Made by a program: the position numbers and the translations under genes. The notes under the pieces were generated by a model. That model saw nothing but the letters and a program-made list of their open reading frames with translations, searched no databases and was not told where the DNA came from. Below, piece after piece: positions 35,596 through 45,091 of a DNA stretch of 64,000 bases (positions are counted from its first letter, which is position 1; the number at the start of each line of letters is the position of its first letter). Origin of the DNA: an uncultured SAR86 cluster bacterium (lineage in GTDB: Bacteria > Pseudomonadota > Gammaproteobacteria > Magnimaribacterales > D2472); NCBI GenBank assembly GCA_902628925.1, contig CACOPA010000003.1, positions 34,485-98,484 on the forward strand, in the 5' to 3' direction.

Positions 35596-36743
35596 AGATT
35601 GGTTTTTCGGATTCTCAAAAAAAATTCAGAGAAGAGATCAGGGAATGGCTTGAAAAAAATGTGCCTAAAATTCCTCTTAACTCCTTTGATACCAAGGAGG
35701 GGTTTGAGGAGCATAGGGAATGGGAAAAAAAACTCAATTCAGGTAATTGGTCAATGGTTACTTGGCCCGAACAATATGGCGGTAGGGGTCTAAATTTAAT
35801 CGAATGGCTAATTTTTGAAGAAGAATATTATCGAGCAAAAGCGCCTGCACGCGTCAATCAGAATGGTGTTTTTTTATTAGGGCCAACTTTAATGGAGTAT
35901 GGTTCAGACAAACAAAAAGAAAAATTTTTGAGCGCCATGGCAACAGGCGAACATATATGGTCACAAGGTTGGTCAGAACCTGGTGCAGGCAGTGACATGG
36001 CAGCAATAAGAACAACAGCTTTTAAAAAAGGGGATAAATATATTATTAATGGTCAAAAGACTTGGTCATCAAGAGCTGCTTTTGCGGATTGGACTTTTGG
36101 TTTATTTAGAAGCGATCCTGAGTCTGAGAGACACAAAGGGTTATCTTTTATATTAGTTCCTCTTGATGCGGAAGGCGTTACTGTGAGACCGATTCCTCAG
36201 CTTGATGGTGAGCCAGGTTTTGCCGAAATATATTTTGATGATGTCGAGGTGGATGTCAGCAATTTGTTGGGTGGGGAAGGCGAAGGTTGGAGTATAGCCA
36301 TGGCAACTGCAGGTTTTGAGAGAGGTCTCATGTTGAGAAGCCCAGCTCGCTTTCAAGAAACAGCTTCGAAACTCTTATCTTTGTATTTTAAAAACAAAGA
36401 TAACCTGTCAGGTTCAATAGAATCAAAGGTTTTACAATCGTGGCTTAAAGCCGAAGCGTATGCTCTAAATATTTATCAAACTGCATCTAAGTTAATGGCT
36501 GGAAAAAAAATTGGACCTGAATCAAGCTTAGGAAAAGTTTTTTGGTCTGAGCTTGATCATCAAATGCATCAAACTGCTTTAGATATCCTTGGAGTATCTT
36601 CAGAACTTGAAGAAGTGGTAGCGGATGATGTTGCAAGCTGGATAAAAGGTTATATGTTTTCTTATTCAGGACCTATTTATGCGGGTACCAATGAGATACA
36701 AAAAAATATTATTGCAGAGAGACTATTGGGGATGCCACGCTAA
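35592..36743 (+). CDS. Acyl-CoA dehydrogenase, FadE30-like
   Basis: 383 residues with the acyl-CoA dehydrogenase fold: N-terminal helical domain (REEIREWLEKN), FAD-binding WSEPGAGSDMAA and GQKTWSSRA, and C-terminal YAGTNEIQKNIIAERLLG. It resembles FadE30, which dehydrogenates an early HIP-CoA intermediate in mycobacterial steroid ring degradation. Mycobacterial steroid dehydrogenases often work as alpha2beta2 pairs; here a second FadE gene follows with a TAATG overlap, so the two may form such a heterotetramer. Exact step is inferred from neighbours. Confidence 0.85.
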   Translation: MKIGFSDSQKKFREEIREWLEKNVPKIPLNSFDTKEGFEEHREWEKKLNSGNWSMVTWPEQYGGRGLNLIEWLIFEEEYYRAKAPARVNQNGVFLLGPTLMEYGSDKQKEKFLSAMATGEHIWSQGWSEPGAGSDMAAIRTTAFKKGDKYIINGQKTWSSRAAFADWTFGLFRSDPESERHKGLSFILVPLDAEGVTVRPIPQLDGEPGFAEIYFDDVEVDVSNLLGGEGEGWSIAMATAGFERGLMLRSPARFQETASKLLSLYFKNKDNLSGSIESKVLQSWLKAEAYALNIYQTASKLMAGKKIGPESSLGKVFWSELDHQMHQTALDILGVSSELEEVVADDVASWIKGYMFSYSGPIYAGTNEIQKNIIAERLLGMPR

Positions 36744-37777
36744 TGAACTTCACTTTTTCAGAGGATCAAGAGATATTTCGAGATGCTTTCAAAAAGTATT
36801 TAGAAGCAAATGTCACGCCAGAAAAGATTAGATCTGGTTGGGAAGATAATAAGCCTTTTAATCAAGCAAGATGGCAAGAGCTTGAAGAGCTTGGGATTCT
36901 TCAGTCCAATCTTGATGGAAAGTATGGCGGCTTAGGCTTAGATTTAGTCACGTCTTGTTTGCTTGTAGAGGAGATGGGATATTATGCTTTACCTGAGCCT
37001 GCAGCTGAGCAGATATTCTTATCAAATTTACTTATAAATAAATCTACTGATATTGCTGAATTAATTAAAGAAAAAAATCAATTTATTGGTGTTACTCATT
37101 CTTTATCTCCAAATATTTTGTTTTTAGATAACTCTTCGAAACTAATAAATTTAGGAAAGGATTCAATATCAATTGCTCACTCAAAAGATATTAATGGAAA
37201 AAAACTAAAATCATCTGACCCCTCTAGAGATTTAACAAACTTCACTTCTGAAAATTCAGATTCAGGCTTATTGCAAACTTTGAATGATCAAAAATCCCTT
37301 ATTAATAATGTTGTAACTTCAGGGATGGTTATGTCAGCAGCAATTCTAGTTGGTTTAAGCAGAAAGATTCTTGATTTAGCAACGGCATATACTTTGGATA
37401 GAAAGCAATTTGGTAAACCAATAGGGTCTTTTCAGGCTGTAAAACACATGTTAGCTCAGGCTGCAATTGAAATTGAATTTTCTAAAGCAACCTTATACAG
37501 GGCTGCTTACAGTCTAGATAATGAAAATCCTCTTCAAAAGTTGCATGCTGCTCAGGCAAAATTACAATCGATTGATGCATGTGAAATGGCTTCTAAAAAT
37601 AGTATGCAGGCGCATGGAGCGATGGGTTATACATGGGAGATGGATCTGCATATATTTATTAGAAGAGGATGGTCATATAAACAAGTTTGGGGAAACAAAA
37701 GTCTTCTTGAAAATTACATTATGAACCAACTGGAAAAAGATTTGCCAAAGCTAGGTTCAACCTATACATTCATATAG
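36743..37777 (+). CDS. Acyl-CoA dehydrogenase, second (partner-type) subunit
   Basis: A 344-residue acyl-CoA dehydrogenase family protein. The N-terminal FTFSEDQEIFRDAFKKYLE and C-terminal RKQFGKPIGSFQAVKH and QAHGAMGYTWEMDLH are typical. The middle domain is short and diverged (residues 110-185), without the clear SEPxxGSD FAD loop of its neighbour. That is what is seen in the partner chain of heteromeric FadE enzymes (for example FadE31/32/33 and ChsE1/E2). I infer pairing with the preceding gene; independent action is possible. Confidence 0.82.
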   Translation: MNFTFSEDQEIFRDAFKKYLEANVTPEKIRSGWEDNKPFNQARWQELEELGILQSNLDGKYGGLGLDLVTSCLLVEEMGYYALPEPAAEQIFLSNLLINKSTDIAELIKEKNQFIGVTHSLSPNILFLDNSSKLINLGKDSISIAHSKDINGKKLKSSDPSRDLTNFTSENSDSGLLQTLNDQKSLINNVVTSGMVMSAAILVGLSRKILDLATAYTLDRKQFGKPIGSFQAVKHMLAQAAIEIEFSKATLYRAAYSLDNENPLQKLHAAQAKLQSIDACEMASKNSMQAHGAMGYTWEMDLHIFIRRGWSYKQVWGNKSLLENYIMNQLEKDLPKLGSTYTFI

Positions 37778-37782
37778 TAATT

Positions 37783-38937
37783 ATGAGAGATGCTTACATA
37801 GTCTCAGCCTTGAGAACACCTATTGGAAGGAAAAAAGGCTCACTTGCCGACATCCATTCAGCTGATCTAGGTGGGTCTGTTCTTAAAGCCACTTTTGAAA
37901 ATATTTCAATCGACCCAGGCCTTGTTGAAGATGTCATTTATGGGTGTGTTGATACTGTCGGCCCGCAAGCAGGAGATATAGCTAGAACATGTTGGCTCGT
38001 TGCTGGTCTCCCAGAACACGTTCCTGGGACTACTGTTGATCGTCAATGCGGCTCATCACAGCAGGCTGTTCATTTCGCAACACAAGCAGTAATGTCAGGG
38101 ACATCAGACGTAGTTATTGCAGGAGGGGTTCAGAATATGAATATGATTCCAATATCATTTGCCATGACCGCCGGTCAGCAACTTGGTTTTGATACTCCTT
38201 TCAATACATCCCCAGGATGGAATAAACGTTATGGTGATGTTGAGGTTAGCCAATTTAATTCCGCACATATGATTGCTGAAAAATGGAACATCAGTAGGGA
38301 AGAGATGGAACTTTTTGCATTTAACAGTCATCAAAAAGCTATTAGTGCTATCAAATCTGGAATTTTCAAAAATGAAATCATTCCAGTAAATAAACTGCTT
38401 GATGATGAGACGCCAAGAAGAGATACAAATCTTGAGAGAATGTCCACACTTGAACCTTTGATAGAGGGTCATTCAATAACAGCAGCACTTTCATCACAAA
38501 ATGCTGATGGAGCTGCTTGTTTGTTAATTGTTTCTGAAGAAATTTTAAAGGAGCACAACTTAGAGCCACTAGTAAGAGTGTCCCATATTAGTGTAAGGGC
38601 AGATGATCCAATATGGATGCTGACGGCTCCCATTCCGGCTACAAAATATGCACTTAAAAAATCAGGAATGAATTTATCTGATATTGATATTGTTGAAATT
38701 AACGAAGCATTTGCTTCCATACCTTTAGCTTGGCAAAAAGAATTTGATTATCCTACTGAGAAGATTAATGTCCATGGAGGAGCCATTGCTCTTGGGCATC
38801 CTCTTGGTGCAACCGGCGCACGCCTAATGACAACACTGATTCATGAAATGAAAAGATCAAATCTAAAATATGGTTTGCAAACAATGTGTGAGGGTGGCGG
38901 TCAGGCTAATGTAACTATTCTTGAGAATTGCCAATGA
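37783..38937 (+). CDS. fadA6: Acetyl-CoA acyltransferase, FadA6-like thiolase
   Basis: A 384-residue thiolase. Nucleophile Cys89 lies in DRQCGSSQQAV, the His in GGAIALGHPLGATGAR and the second Cys in TMCEGGGQANV. Segments GCVDTVGPQAGDIAR, AGGVQNMNMIPISFAM and LTAPIPATKYAL follow mycobacterial FadA6 closely. FadA6 performs thiolysis late in ring C/D degradation after IpdAB. It overlaps the next gene by four bases (ATGA). Confidence 0.9.
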   Translation: MRDAYIVSALRTPIGRKKGSLADIHSADLGGSVLKATFENISIDPGLVEDVIYGCVDTVGPQAGDIARTCWLVAGLPEHVPGTTVDRQCGSSQQAVHFATQAVMSGTSDVVIAGGVQNMNMIPISFAMTAGQQLGFDTPFNTSPGWNKRYGDVEVSQFNSAHMIAEKWNISREEMELFAFNSHQKAISAIKSGIFKNEIIPVNKLLDDETPRRDTNLERMSTLEPLIEGHSITAALSSQNADGAACLLIVSEEILKEHNLEPLVRVSHISVRADDPIWMLTAPIPATKYALKKSGMNLSDIDIVEINEAFASIPLAWQKEFDYPTEKINVHGGAIALGHPLGATGARLMTTLIHEMKRSNLKYGLQTMCEGGGQANVTILENCQ

Positions 38938-39719
38938 ATGATCTCTCAAATCCAAAATATCCAATTGCATCTAATTTATTTAAAGAAAAAAAGGTTGTCA
39001 TTACTGCATCAGCTGGAGCAGGAATAGGCTTTGCAACTGCAAAAAGATTCCTTGAAGAGGGCGCAGAAATCTTTATCTCAGATGCAAACGAACAACGTCT
39101 GCAAAAAGCTCATAATGAATTAACTGACCTCAATCTTGGCAAGGTGCATTCATGTGTTTGTGATGTCACTTCAACAAGCAATGTTGATCAGATGATGGAA
39201 GAAGCTATGAACTCTATGTCAAGTCTTGATGTTGTGGTAAATAATGCTGGTCTTGGGGGCGAGGATTTGGTGTCAGAAATGAGCGATGAGACCTGGAATA
39301 AAATTATAGACATCACATTAAATGGCACGATGAGAGTAACTCGGGCAGGCATCAATAAACTTAAAGAGTGTGACGGAGGGGTAATTGTAAATAATGCATC
39401 GGTCCTAGGTTGGAGAGCTCAGGCTGGTCAAGCACATTATGCTGCTGCAAAAGCAGGCGTCATGGCTCTTACTCGATGTGCTGCTTTGGAAGTTGTTGAT
39501 GACAATATCAGAATTAATGCTGTGGCGCCAAGTTTAGCAATCAATCCGCATTTAGCTAAAACTAGCTCGGTTGAGCTTATAGATTCACTAACTCAAAAAG
39601 AGGCTTTTTCTAGGGGCGCTCATCCTTGGGAAATTGCAAATATAATTTTATTTTTGGCATCAAACCTTTCTTCATATATGACTGGCGAAACAATATCAGC
39701 TTCTTCCCAAAGAGCCTGA
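38934..39719 (+). CDS. ipdF: IpdF-like short-chain dehydrogenase
   Basis: A 261-residue SDR. Its glycine loop TASAGAGIGFATAKR is atypical and matches the TAAAGTGIG form I recall for mycobacterial IpdF, as do VNNASVLGWRAQAGQAHYAA (catalytic Ser and Tyr) and AKAGVMALTRCAALE. IpdF oxidises a hydroxyl of the HIP-CoA ring system. The start is the ATG overlapping the fadA6 stop. The stop overlaps the EthD gene start (TGATG). Confidence 0.87.
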   Translation: MNDLSNPKYPIASNLFKEKKVVITASAGAGIGFATAKRFLEEGAEIFISDANEQRLQKAHNELTDLNLGKVHSCVCDVTSTSNVDQMMEEAMNSMSSLDVVVNNAGLGGEDLVSEMSDETWNKIIDITLNGTMRVTRAGINKLKECDGGVIVNNASVLGWRAQAGQAHYAAAKAGVMALTRCAALEVVDDNIRINAVAPSLAINPHLAKTSSVELIDSLTQKEAFSRGAHPWEIANIILFLASNLSSYMTGETISASSQRA

Positions 39720-40411
39720 TGGAAAAAATAGCTATTCAACTATGGAAAAAAAATGATATTGACGAAGATGAGTTCAAAAACTTTCTAGTCAAGAAAGTAC
39801 CATCAAGCCTTGCTGATATTGTTTCAAACTACCAAGTAAATATTGTTGATAAAGATGTGCAAGACGCTTCAGGTCTCATTCAATCTTCCTATCCTCCAAG
39901 CCCTGATGCAATAGTTTTTTTAAAAGTTAAAAGCTTATTTCATGCAGAAAGAGAATTAAAAGTATTTGAATTCTCCTCTAAAAAGGTACTCAGCTATGTT
40001 GTGAGTGAATCAAAAATAATTGAAGTTGATGAATCTAAAAATTTGAACAAACGAACGGAGGGATTTTCTCAAATTGTTTTTCTTGAAAAACCAAAAGAAA
40101 TGGATAGATTTGCTTGGTTTGATCATTGGACTCACCATCACACCGAAATAGCTATTGAAACTCAATCAAATTTTATTTACACACAAAACACTGTAGTAAG
40201 AAACTTGCAAAAAGAATCACCAAATTTTATTGCGATTATTGAAGAATGTTTTCCTGAAGGAGCGATGTCAGATCCAGAAGAATTTTATGCTGCTAAGGGC
40301 AATAAAGAACTCTTAGAGAAAAATTTAAGGATAATGATGGCAAGTTGTGAAAAATTTATTGATTTTTCAAAAATTGAAGTTATCCCAACTAGCAGATATT
40401 TAGTGATATAG
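39719..40411 (+). CDS. EthD domain protein
   Basis: A 230-residue protein with tandem ferredoxin-like halves. The second half has the EthD pattern: DRFAWFDHWTHHHTEIAIETQ, with several His, then PDPEEFYAAKGN-like SDPEEFYAAKGNKELLEKN and a closing EVIPTSRYLVI. EthD proteins are needed for some P450 systems (ethyl tert-butyl ether degradation) but their chemistry is unclear. In actinobacterial steroid clusters similar proteins accompany the catabolic genes. The true start is the ATG overlapping the ipdF stop, not the longer frame upstream. Confidence 0.77.
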   Translation: MEKIAIQLWKKNDIDEDEFKNFLVKKVPSSLADIVSNYQVNIVDKDVQDASGLIQSSYPPSPDAIVFLKVKSLFHAERELKVFEFSSKKVLSYVVSESKIIEVDESKNLNKRTEGFSQIVFLEKPKEMDRFAWFDHWTHHHTEIAIETQSNFIYTQNTVVRNLQKESPNFIAIIEECFPEGAMSDPEEFYAAKGNKELLEKNLRIMMASCEKFIDFSKIEVIPTSRYLVI

Positions 40412-40430
40412 TTAATTAATAGAAAAAATT

Positions 40431-41201
40431 ATGGAAATTAAAAATGCGATTGTCACAGGTGCCGCAAGTGGAATGGGTAGGATATCTGCAAAGCGCCTTG
40501 CAGCAGATGGTGTTCGCGTAGCTGCTGTTGACATCAATGAGGAAAACCTTAATCAGCTGAGACAGGAATCTAATAATATTTCAATTTTTCCTTGTGATTT
40601 ATCAGACGCAAGTGCTGTTAAATCAATGATGGATGATGTTAAAACTCAAATGGGTTCAATTGAAAGGGTGACTCATGCAGGGGCTGTCATGCCAATGGGA
40701 AAAGTTAAAGATTTAGATGCAACCTCAATAAATAATTTAATGAGAATTAATTATGAGGGTACGGTAAATATGGTGAGCAACATCCTGCCATCCATGCTTG
40801 AAAATAATAAAGGGCAAATAATACTTTTTGGATCAATTGCGGGGACATGTCCTCTTGAAAATATGTCGGCATATTGCGCTTCTAAAGCTGCTGTTAATAT
40901 TTTTGGTGAAATATTAGCTAAAGAGGTTAAAGATACAAATATTAGAGTGATGGTGGTTTGCCCTGCACAAACAGACACTCCTTTGATGAGGTTTGTAGAT
41001 GAGACAGATTCAGCTGATGTTATTAAATCGGCAGTCGAAAAGGGGATGCTTTGTGATCCGGAAGAAGTAGTTGATCAAATTGAAAAAGACATACTGACAG
41101 ATAAGATTATTTGCTACCCTACAAAAGAGGCAGTTTATGCCACCAGAATAAGGAGATTCTTTCCTAACTATTGGTGGAAATTAGTTGCTAAAAATTCATG
41201 A
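40431..41201 (+). CDS. Short-chain dehydrogenase/reductase of the catabolic operon
   Basis: A 256-residue classical SDR with TGAASGMGR cofactor loop, VAAVDINEEN (acidic Asp after strand 2, suggesting NAD), catalytic Ser in LFGSIAGT and YCASK. The NNAG motif is replaced by THAGAV, an uncommon change. The C-terminus RIRRFFPNYWWKLV is aromatic and basic. It may oxidise a ring or side-chain hydroxyl; the position within the operon next to the P450 gene fits oxidation of an alcohol made by it. No closer assignment is justified. Confidence 0.82.
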   Translation: MEIKNAIVTGAASGMGRISAKRLAADGVRVAAVDINEENLNQLRQESNNISIFPCDLSDASAVKSMMDDVKTQMGSIERVTHAGAVMPMGKVKDLDATSINNLMRINYEGTVNMVSNILPSMLENNKGQIILFGSIAGTCPLENMSAYCASKAAVNIFGEILAKEVKDTNIRVMVVCPAQTDTPLMRFVDETDSADVIKSAVEKGMLCDPEEVVDQIEKDILTDKIICYPTKEAVYATRIRRFFPNYWWKLVAKNS

Positions 41202-41211
41202 TGATTAAACT

Positions 41212-42561
41212 ATGTCAGACTTAAGCACATTAGCACCTGATAACAGAGATCTTTCAATGTTTCCTGGTGAGTATGGCTTACCATTTCTTGGAAAAACTAT
41301 TGAATTTGTTAAAGATACTCTCGCAATGTGCAATAAGCATTACGAGAAATTTGGGCCTGTTTCACGATTAGACATGGTAAAAAATCAGAGAGTTCTAATG
41401 TGTTTAGGCCCAGAATTTAATGAAGCTGCATTGTTTGATCCAAAAGGAAATTTCAGTGTTGCTGGTGGCTATGCTAGTTCTTTGGGAGGCCTTTATCCTG
41501 ATGGAATGTTAACAAGAGATGATGCTAAGCATAAAAGAACACGAAGGGCCTCTCAGCCCGCATTTAAGAATGATGCATTAAAAACATATGTAGATATGTT
41601 GATTCCAATTCAGGAAAGACGTATTCAAGGTCTTCCAATTGATGAAGAGTTTATTTTTTATGACAATATTCAACAAACCCTAATGGATGTTGCTGCAAGA
41701 GTTTTTATTGGACTAGACGAGTTAAGCCCAGAGGCTAAAAGATTAGGCTATCTTTTTTCTGAAATTAATGAAGGATTGATTACTCCGTTACCGTATAATC
41801 TGCCATTCTTGCAGTACAGAAAGTCATTAAAAGCTAGAGAGGAACTTAGAAAATTTTTTATCGATAATATTCCAAAAAGAAGAGGCTCAGATGGGCTGGA
41901 TATGTTCACCAGATATTGCAATGCGAAAGATGAAGATGGTCAATATTTAAACGATATTGATATAGATGGACATATAGCTTTCTTATTATTTGCAGCATTT
42001 GATACAACCACTAGTGCCTTGACCAATATTCTTTATTATTTAGGTAAAAATCCAGATTGGCAGGATAAAGTTAGAAATGAAATTTTTGATGTAAAAAATA
42101 AGATGCCAACTTTTGATGACTTGGCTGAGATGAAACTTACTGAATATGTATTTCAAGAAACTTTAAGATTTTATCCTTCAGTGATGGTGCTAAATAGACG
42201 AACAACTAGAGATGTTAATGTTGCAGGTTATGATATTCCAGCAAATACTGTTGTTATGATCAGCCCACCTTTTACTCACAGAATGGAACAATGGTGGGAT
42301 GATCCTTATACTTTTGATCCGATGAGATTTTCTCCTGAGCGAGCTGAACACAAAAGACACGGCTTTAGTTATGTTCCATTTGGTGGTGGGGCGCATAAGT
42401 GTATTGGAATGCACTTTGCAATGATGAATGCAAAATTATATTTATTTAGGCTTCTTAAGAATTATAGGATCAACTTAAGATCCAATTACAATCCTATTTT
42501 TCAGCATGTTCACTTACCTCGACCTATTGATGGACTTCCATTAACACTTACTAGGATTTAA
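41212..42561 (+). CDS. Cytochrome P450
   Basis: A 449-residue soluble P450. The I-helix oxygen motif is AAFDTTTSA, the ExxR pair is in ETLRFYP, and the heme cysteine is Cys397 in FGGGAHKCIG. The N-terminal GEYGLPFLGKTIEFVKD and the long PERF region (DPMRFSPER) resemble the CYP51/CYP120/CYP26 branch more than the CYP125 and CYP142 enzymes that attack cholesterol side chains. No signal anchor is present. It probably hydroxylates a polycyclic or terpenoid-like substrate and needs a ferredoxin; the small Rieske protein six genes downstream is not an obvious partner. Confidence 0.88.
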   Translation: MSDLSTLAPDNRDLSMFPGEYGLPFLGKTIEFVKDTLAMCNKHYEKFGPVSRLDMVKNQRVLMCLGPEFNEAALFDPKGNFSVAGGYASSLGGLYPDGMLTRDDAKHKRTRRASQPAFKNDALKTYVDMLIPIQERRIQGLPIDEEFIFYDNIQQTLMDVAARVFIGLDELSPEAKRLGYLFSEINEGLITPLPYNLPFLQYRKSLKAREELRKFFIDNIPKRRGSDGLDMFTRYCNAKDEDGQYLNDIDIDGHIAFLLFAAFDTTTSALTNILYYLGKNPDWQDKVRNEIFDVKNKMPTFDDLAEMKLTEYVFQETLRFYPSVMVLNRRTTRDVNVAGYDIPANTVVMISPPFTHRMEQWWDDPYTFDPMRFSPERAEHKRHGFSYVPFGGGAHKCIGMHFAMMNAKLYLFRLLKNYRINLRSNYNPIFQHVHLPRPIDGLPLTLTRI

Positions 42562-42563
42562 TA

Positions 42564-43373
42564 ATGTTACCCGAAGGTAGTTTTGCAACCTTGGCAAACG
42601 GCTTTCAGTTTCACTATCATGATGGCGGGCAAGGTGATGTGGTTTTATTCCTACATGGCAGCGGGACTGGAGCATCAGGCTTTACCAACTTTAAGAAAAA
42701 TATAGACTTTTTTCAAAGGAATGGGTTCCGAACAATAGTTCCTGATCTACCAGGATATGGGTTCAGTGATAAACCAGAAGATGAGATTTATACAATGAGT
42801 TTCTTCAATAATCTTCTTATTGAACTGCTTGATCATCTCAGTATCACAAATTGCTCAATAGTTGGTAACAGTCTTGGAGGAGCGCTGGCTATGGGCCTAT
42901 CTCTTGAACAACCTGAAAGGTTCTCTAAATTGATTCTTATGGCACCAGGTGGTTTAGAGGACTTCAATGCTTATCAAGAAATGCCGGGTATTAAAAAACT
43001 TCTTGGTGATTTTCTCGGAGGTGAAATGAACCAAGAAAAAATTGAAGGTTTATTAAGGCTTTTCCCATATGATCCTAGCTTTGTTACCAAAGACATTATT
43101 GAAGATAGGATGGAAATACTACCCCTAATGAATCAGCAGGTTCTAGCTTCAATGGACATACCTAATTTGTGCAAAAAACTAAAAAATAATCAAACACCCG
43201 TGCTAGCATTCTGGGGTTCAAATGACTTATTTATTCCTGCTTCAGGTATAAATAAAATTTTAGATTTGTTTAGAAATTCTCAGGTAGTTACTTTTAGTAA
43301 TTGCGGTCACTGGGTCATGATTGAAAAAACTAAAGAATTTAATCAATATAGCCTCAATTTTTTAAAAAACTAA
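42564..43373 (+). CDS. hsaD: Meta-cleavage product hydrolase, HsaD/BphD/MhpC type
   Basis: An alpha/beta hydrolase of 269 residues. Nucleophile Ser103 sits in VGNSLGGALAM, the acid in WGSNDLFIPA and the His in NCGHWVMIEK. LHGSGTGASGFTNFKKNI is the oxyanion loop typical of carbon-carbon bond hydrolases that cut the product of extradiol dioxygenases. It precedes the hydratase, dehydrogenase and aldolase of the lower meta pathway, so it most likely hydrolyses the ring-opened product of the HsaC-like enzyme. Confidence 0.85.
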   Translation: MLPEGSFATLANGFQFHYHDGGQGDVVLFLHGSGTGASGFTNFKKNIDFFQRNGFRTIVPDLPGYGFSDKPEDEIYTMSFFNNLLIELLDHLSITNCSIVGNSLGGALAMGLSLEQPERFSKLILMAPGGLEDFNAYQEMPGIKKLLGDFLGGEMNQEKIEGLLRLFPYDPSFVTKDIIEDRMEILPLMNQQVLASMDIPNLCKKLKNNQTPVLAFWGSNDLFIPASGINKILDLFRNSQVVTFSNCGHWVMIEKTKEFNQYSLNFLKN

Positions 43374-43376
43374 ATC

Positions 43377-44165
43377 ATGAATACTGTTGATGCCTCAAAG
43401 ATAGGAAGAATACTCTACAACTCATTAAGAAATGCAGAAACCATCCCACCCTTGACTGAAACAATGAGCAATATTTCCATAGATGATGCTTATGAGATAT
43501 CAAAGAGCTTTCTTTCACTAAGACTTGCCGATGGTGAAAAAATTATTGGAAAAAAGATAGGCGTTACCAGTCTAGTTGTTCAAGAAATGTTAGGTGTTGA
43601 CCAACCAGACTTTGGTTTTTTAACTAATCAAATGCTGATTGAAAACAATGATGTGATAAGCATTAGTAAACATCTAATTCAGCCTAGAGCAGAGGCAGAA
43701 ATAGCATTTAAGCTAAATCAAGATCTTGTGGGACCCGGGATTTCAAAGGAAGATGTGATCATGGCGACAAAGTCATTAATGCCATGTTTTGAAATAGTCG
43801 ATTCACGAATAGATGAGTGGAAAATTAAAATACAAGATACTGTTGCAGATAATGCATCATGTGGAGTTTTTTGTATTGGCGAAGAGGTTGAAGATTTTAT
43901 TGATTTAGAGATGGATAAACTCGAAGTTAATGTTTATAAGAATGGGGAATTTCTCTCGACAGGAAATGGCTCTGCAGTCCAAGGTCATCCTGCTGAAGCG
44001 GTAGCCTGGCTGGCGAATACTCTTGGTAGATATGATATTCCATTGTTAAAAGATGAGATCATTTTGTCTGGATCGTTGGTTCCATTGGAGCCGGCTATTC
44101 CTGGAGATAAATTTGAGATGAAGATTAATGGTCTTGGAAGTTGTAAAGTAGAGTTTAAAAAATGA
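43377..44165 (+). CDS. hsaE: 2-hydroxypenta-2,4-dienoate hydratase (HsaE/MhpD type)
   Basis: A 262-residue fumarylacetoacetase-like hydratase. [47 protein letters not shown] and [20 protein letters not shown] are standard family segments with the metal ligands Glu and Asp. It adds water to the dienoate released by the C-C hydrolase, giving a 4-hydroxy-2-oxoacid. Lies between hsaD-like and hsaG-like genes with a 3-base gap and a 4-base overlap. Confidence 0.9.
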   Translation: MNTVDASKIGRILYNSLRNAETIPPLTETMSNISIDDAYEISKSFLSLRLADGEKIIGKKIGVTSLVVQEMLGVDQPDFGFLTNQMLIENNDVISISKHLIQPRAEAEIAFKLNQDLVGPGISKEDVIMATKSLMPCFEIVDSRIDEWKIKIQDTVADNASCGVFCIGEEVEDFIDLEMDKLEVNVYKNGEFLSTGNGSAVQGHPAEAVAWLANTLGRYDIPLLKDEIILSGSLVPLEPAIPGDKFEMKINGLGSCKVEFKK

Positions 44166-45088
44166 GCAAAATTAAATGCGCAATAATTGGATCAGGCAAC
44201 ATAGGCACTGATTTAATGCTTAAGATTATGAAGACATCATCCGAGCTTGAGCTTGTCGCTGTAATTGGTATTGATCCTGACTCTGATGGTCTTAATCTTG
44301 CTAAAAAAAATAATGTCTTAATCTGTGACAGTGGATTAAAGGGTTTTGTAGATACAAAAGAATATAAAGACGTTGAGATTTTTTTTGATGCTACATCAGC
44401 TGGTGCACATAAAATACATCATGAGATTGTAACTAGAGATAAAAAGCAAATGATTGATCTTACTCCAGCTGCAATCGGTCCATACTGTGTTCCTGTTGTA
44501 AACCTTGAATCAAATTTAGATGAAGGAAACGTTAATTTGGTAACGTGTGGCGGTCAAGCAACTATCCCAATGGTTTCGGCAGTTAATAGTGTATCTAAAG
44601 TTAGGTATGCAGAAATTGTTGCATCAGTTTCCTCAAGCTCTGCTGGTCCTGGTACAAGAGCAAACATTGATGAGTTTACTCAAACCACAGCGTTGGGTCT
44701 TGAAAAAGTTGGAGGCGCTGAAAAAGCAAAGGCAATAATTATCCTAAATCCAGCAGAGCCACCACTGTTAATGCGAAATACTGTATTTACACTTTCAGAT
44801 GAAGTTCAGGAAAAAGAAATAGAAGATTCTATTAAGAAAATGGTTAAAAATGTTCAAAGCTATGTTCCTGGATACAGACTGAAGCAAGAGGTTCAGTTTG
44901 AGAGGTTTGGTTCAAATAATCCATGCAGGATTCCTGGTATAGGAGAATACGAAGGCATTAAGACATCAATTTTTTTAGAGGTAGAAGGTGCTGGGCACTA
45001 TTTACCTAAGTATGCTGGCAATTTGGATATTATGACTTCAGCTGCTCTAGGTACAGCAGAATCATTGGTTAGAAAAAAATATAATTAA
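44162..45088 (+). CDS. hsaG: Acylating acetaldehyde/propanal dehydrogenase (HsaG/MhpF type)
   Basis: A 308-residue NAD-dependent dehydrogenase: nucleotide loop GSGNIGTD at 10-17, catalytic Cys129 in [12 protein letters not shown] and [12 protein letters not shown]. It converts the aldehyde from the aldolase to acyl-CoA and normally forms a channelling complex with the HsaF/MhpE aldolase, which is encoded next. Length equals the family norm. Order E-G-F matches that seen in many meta-cleavage clusters. Confidence 0.93.
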   Translation: MSKIKCAIIGSGNIGTDLMLKIMKTSSELELVAVIGIDPDSDGLNLAKKNNVLICDSGLKGFVDTKEYKDVEIFFDATSAGAHKIHHEIVTRDKKQMIDLTPAAIGPYCVPVVNLESNLDEGNVNLVTCGGQATIPMVSAVNSVSKVRYAEIVASVSSSSAGPGTRANIDEFTQTTALGLEKVGGAEKAKAIIILNPAEPPLLMRNTVFTLSDEVQEKEIEDSIKKMVKNVQSYVPGYRLKQEVQFERFGSNNPCRIPGIGEYEGIKTSIFLEVEGAGHYLPKYAGNLDIMTSAALGTAESLVRKKYN

Positions 45089-45091
45089 TTA

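Noticed and set aside
35592..36743. HsaA-type flavin monooxygenase (same fold as acyl-CoA dehydrogenases)
   Set aside because: The EPGAGSD FAD loop and C-terminal YAGTNEIQ motif are those of true acyl-CoA dehydrogenases, and the neighbours fit FadE30.
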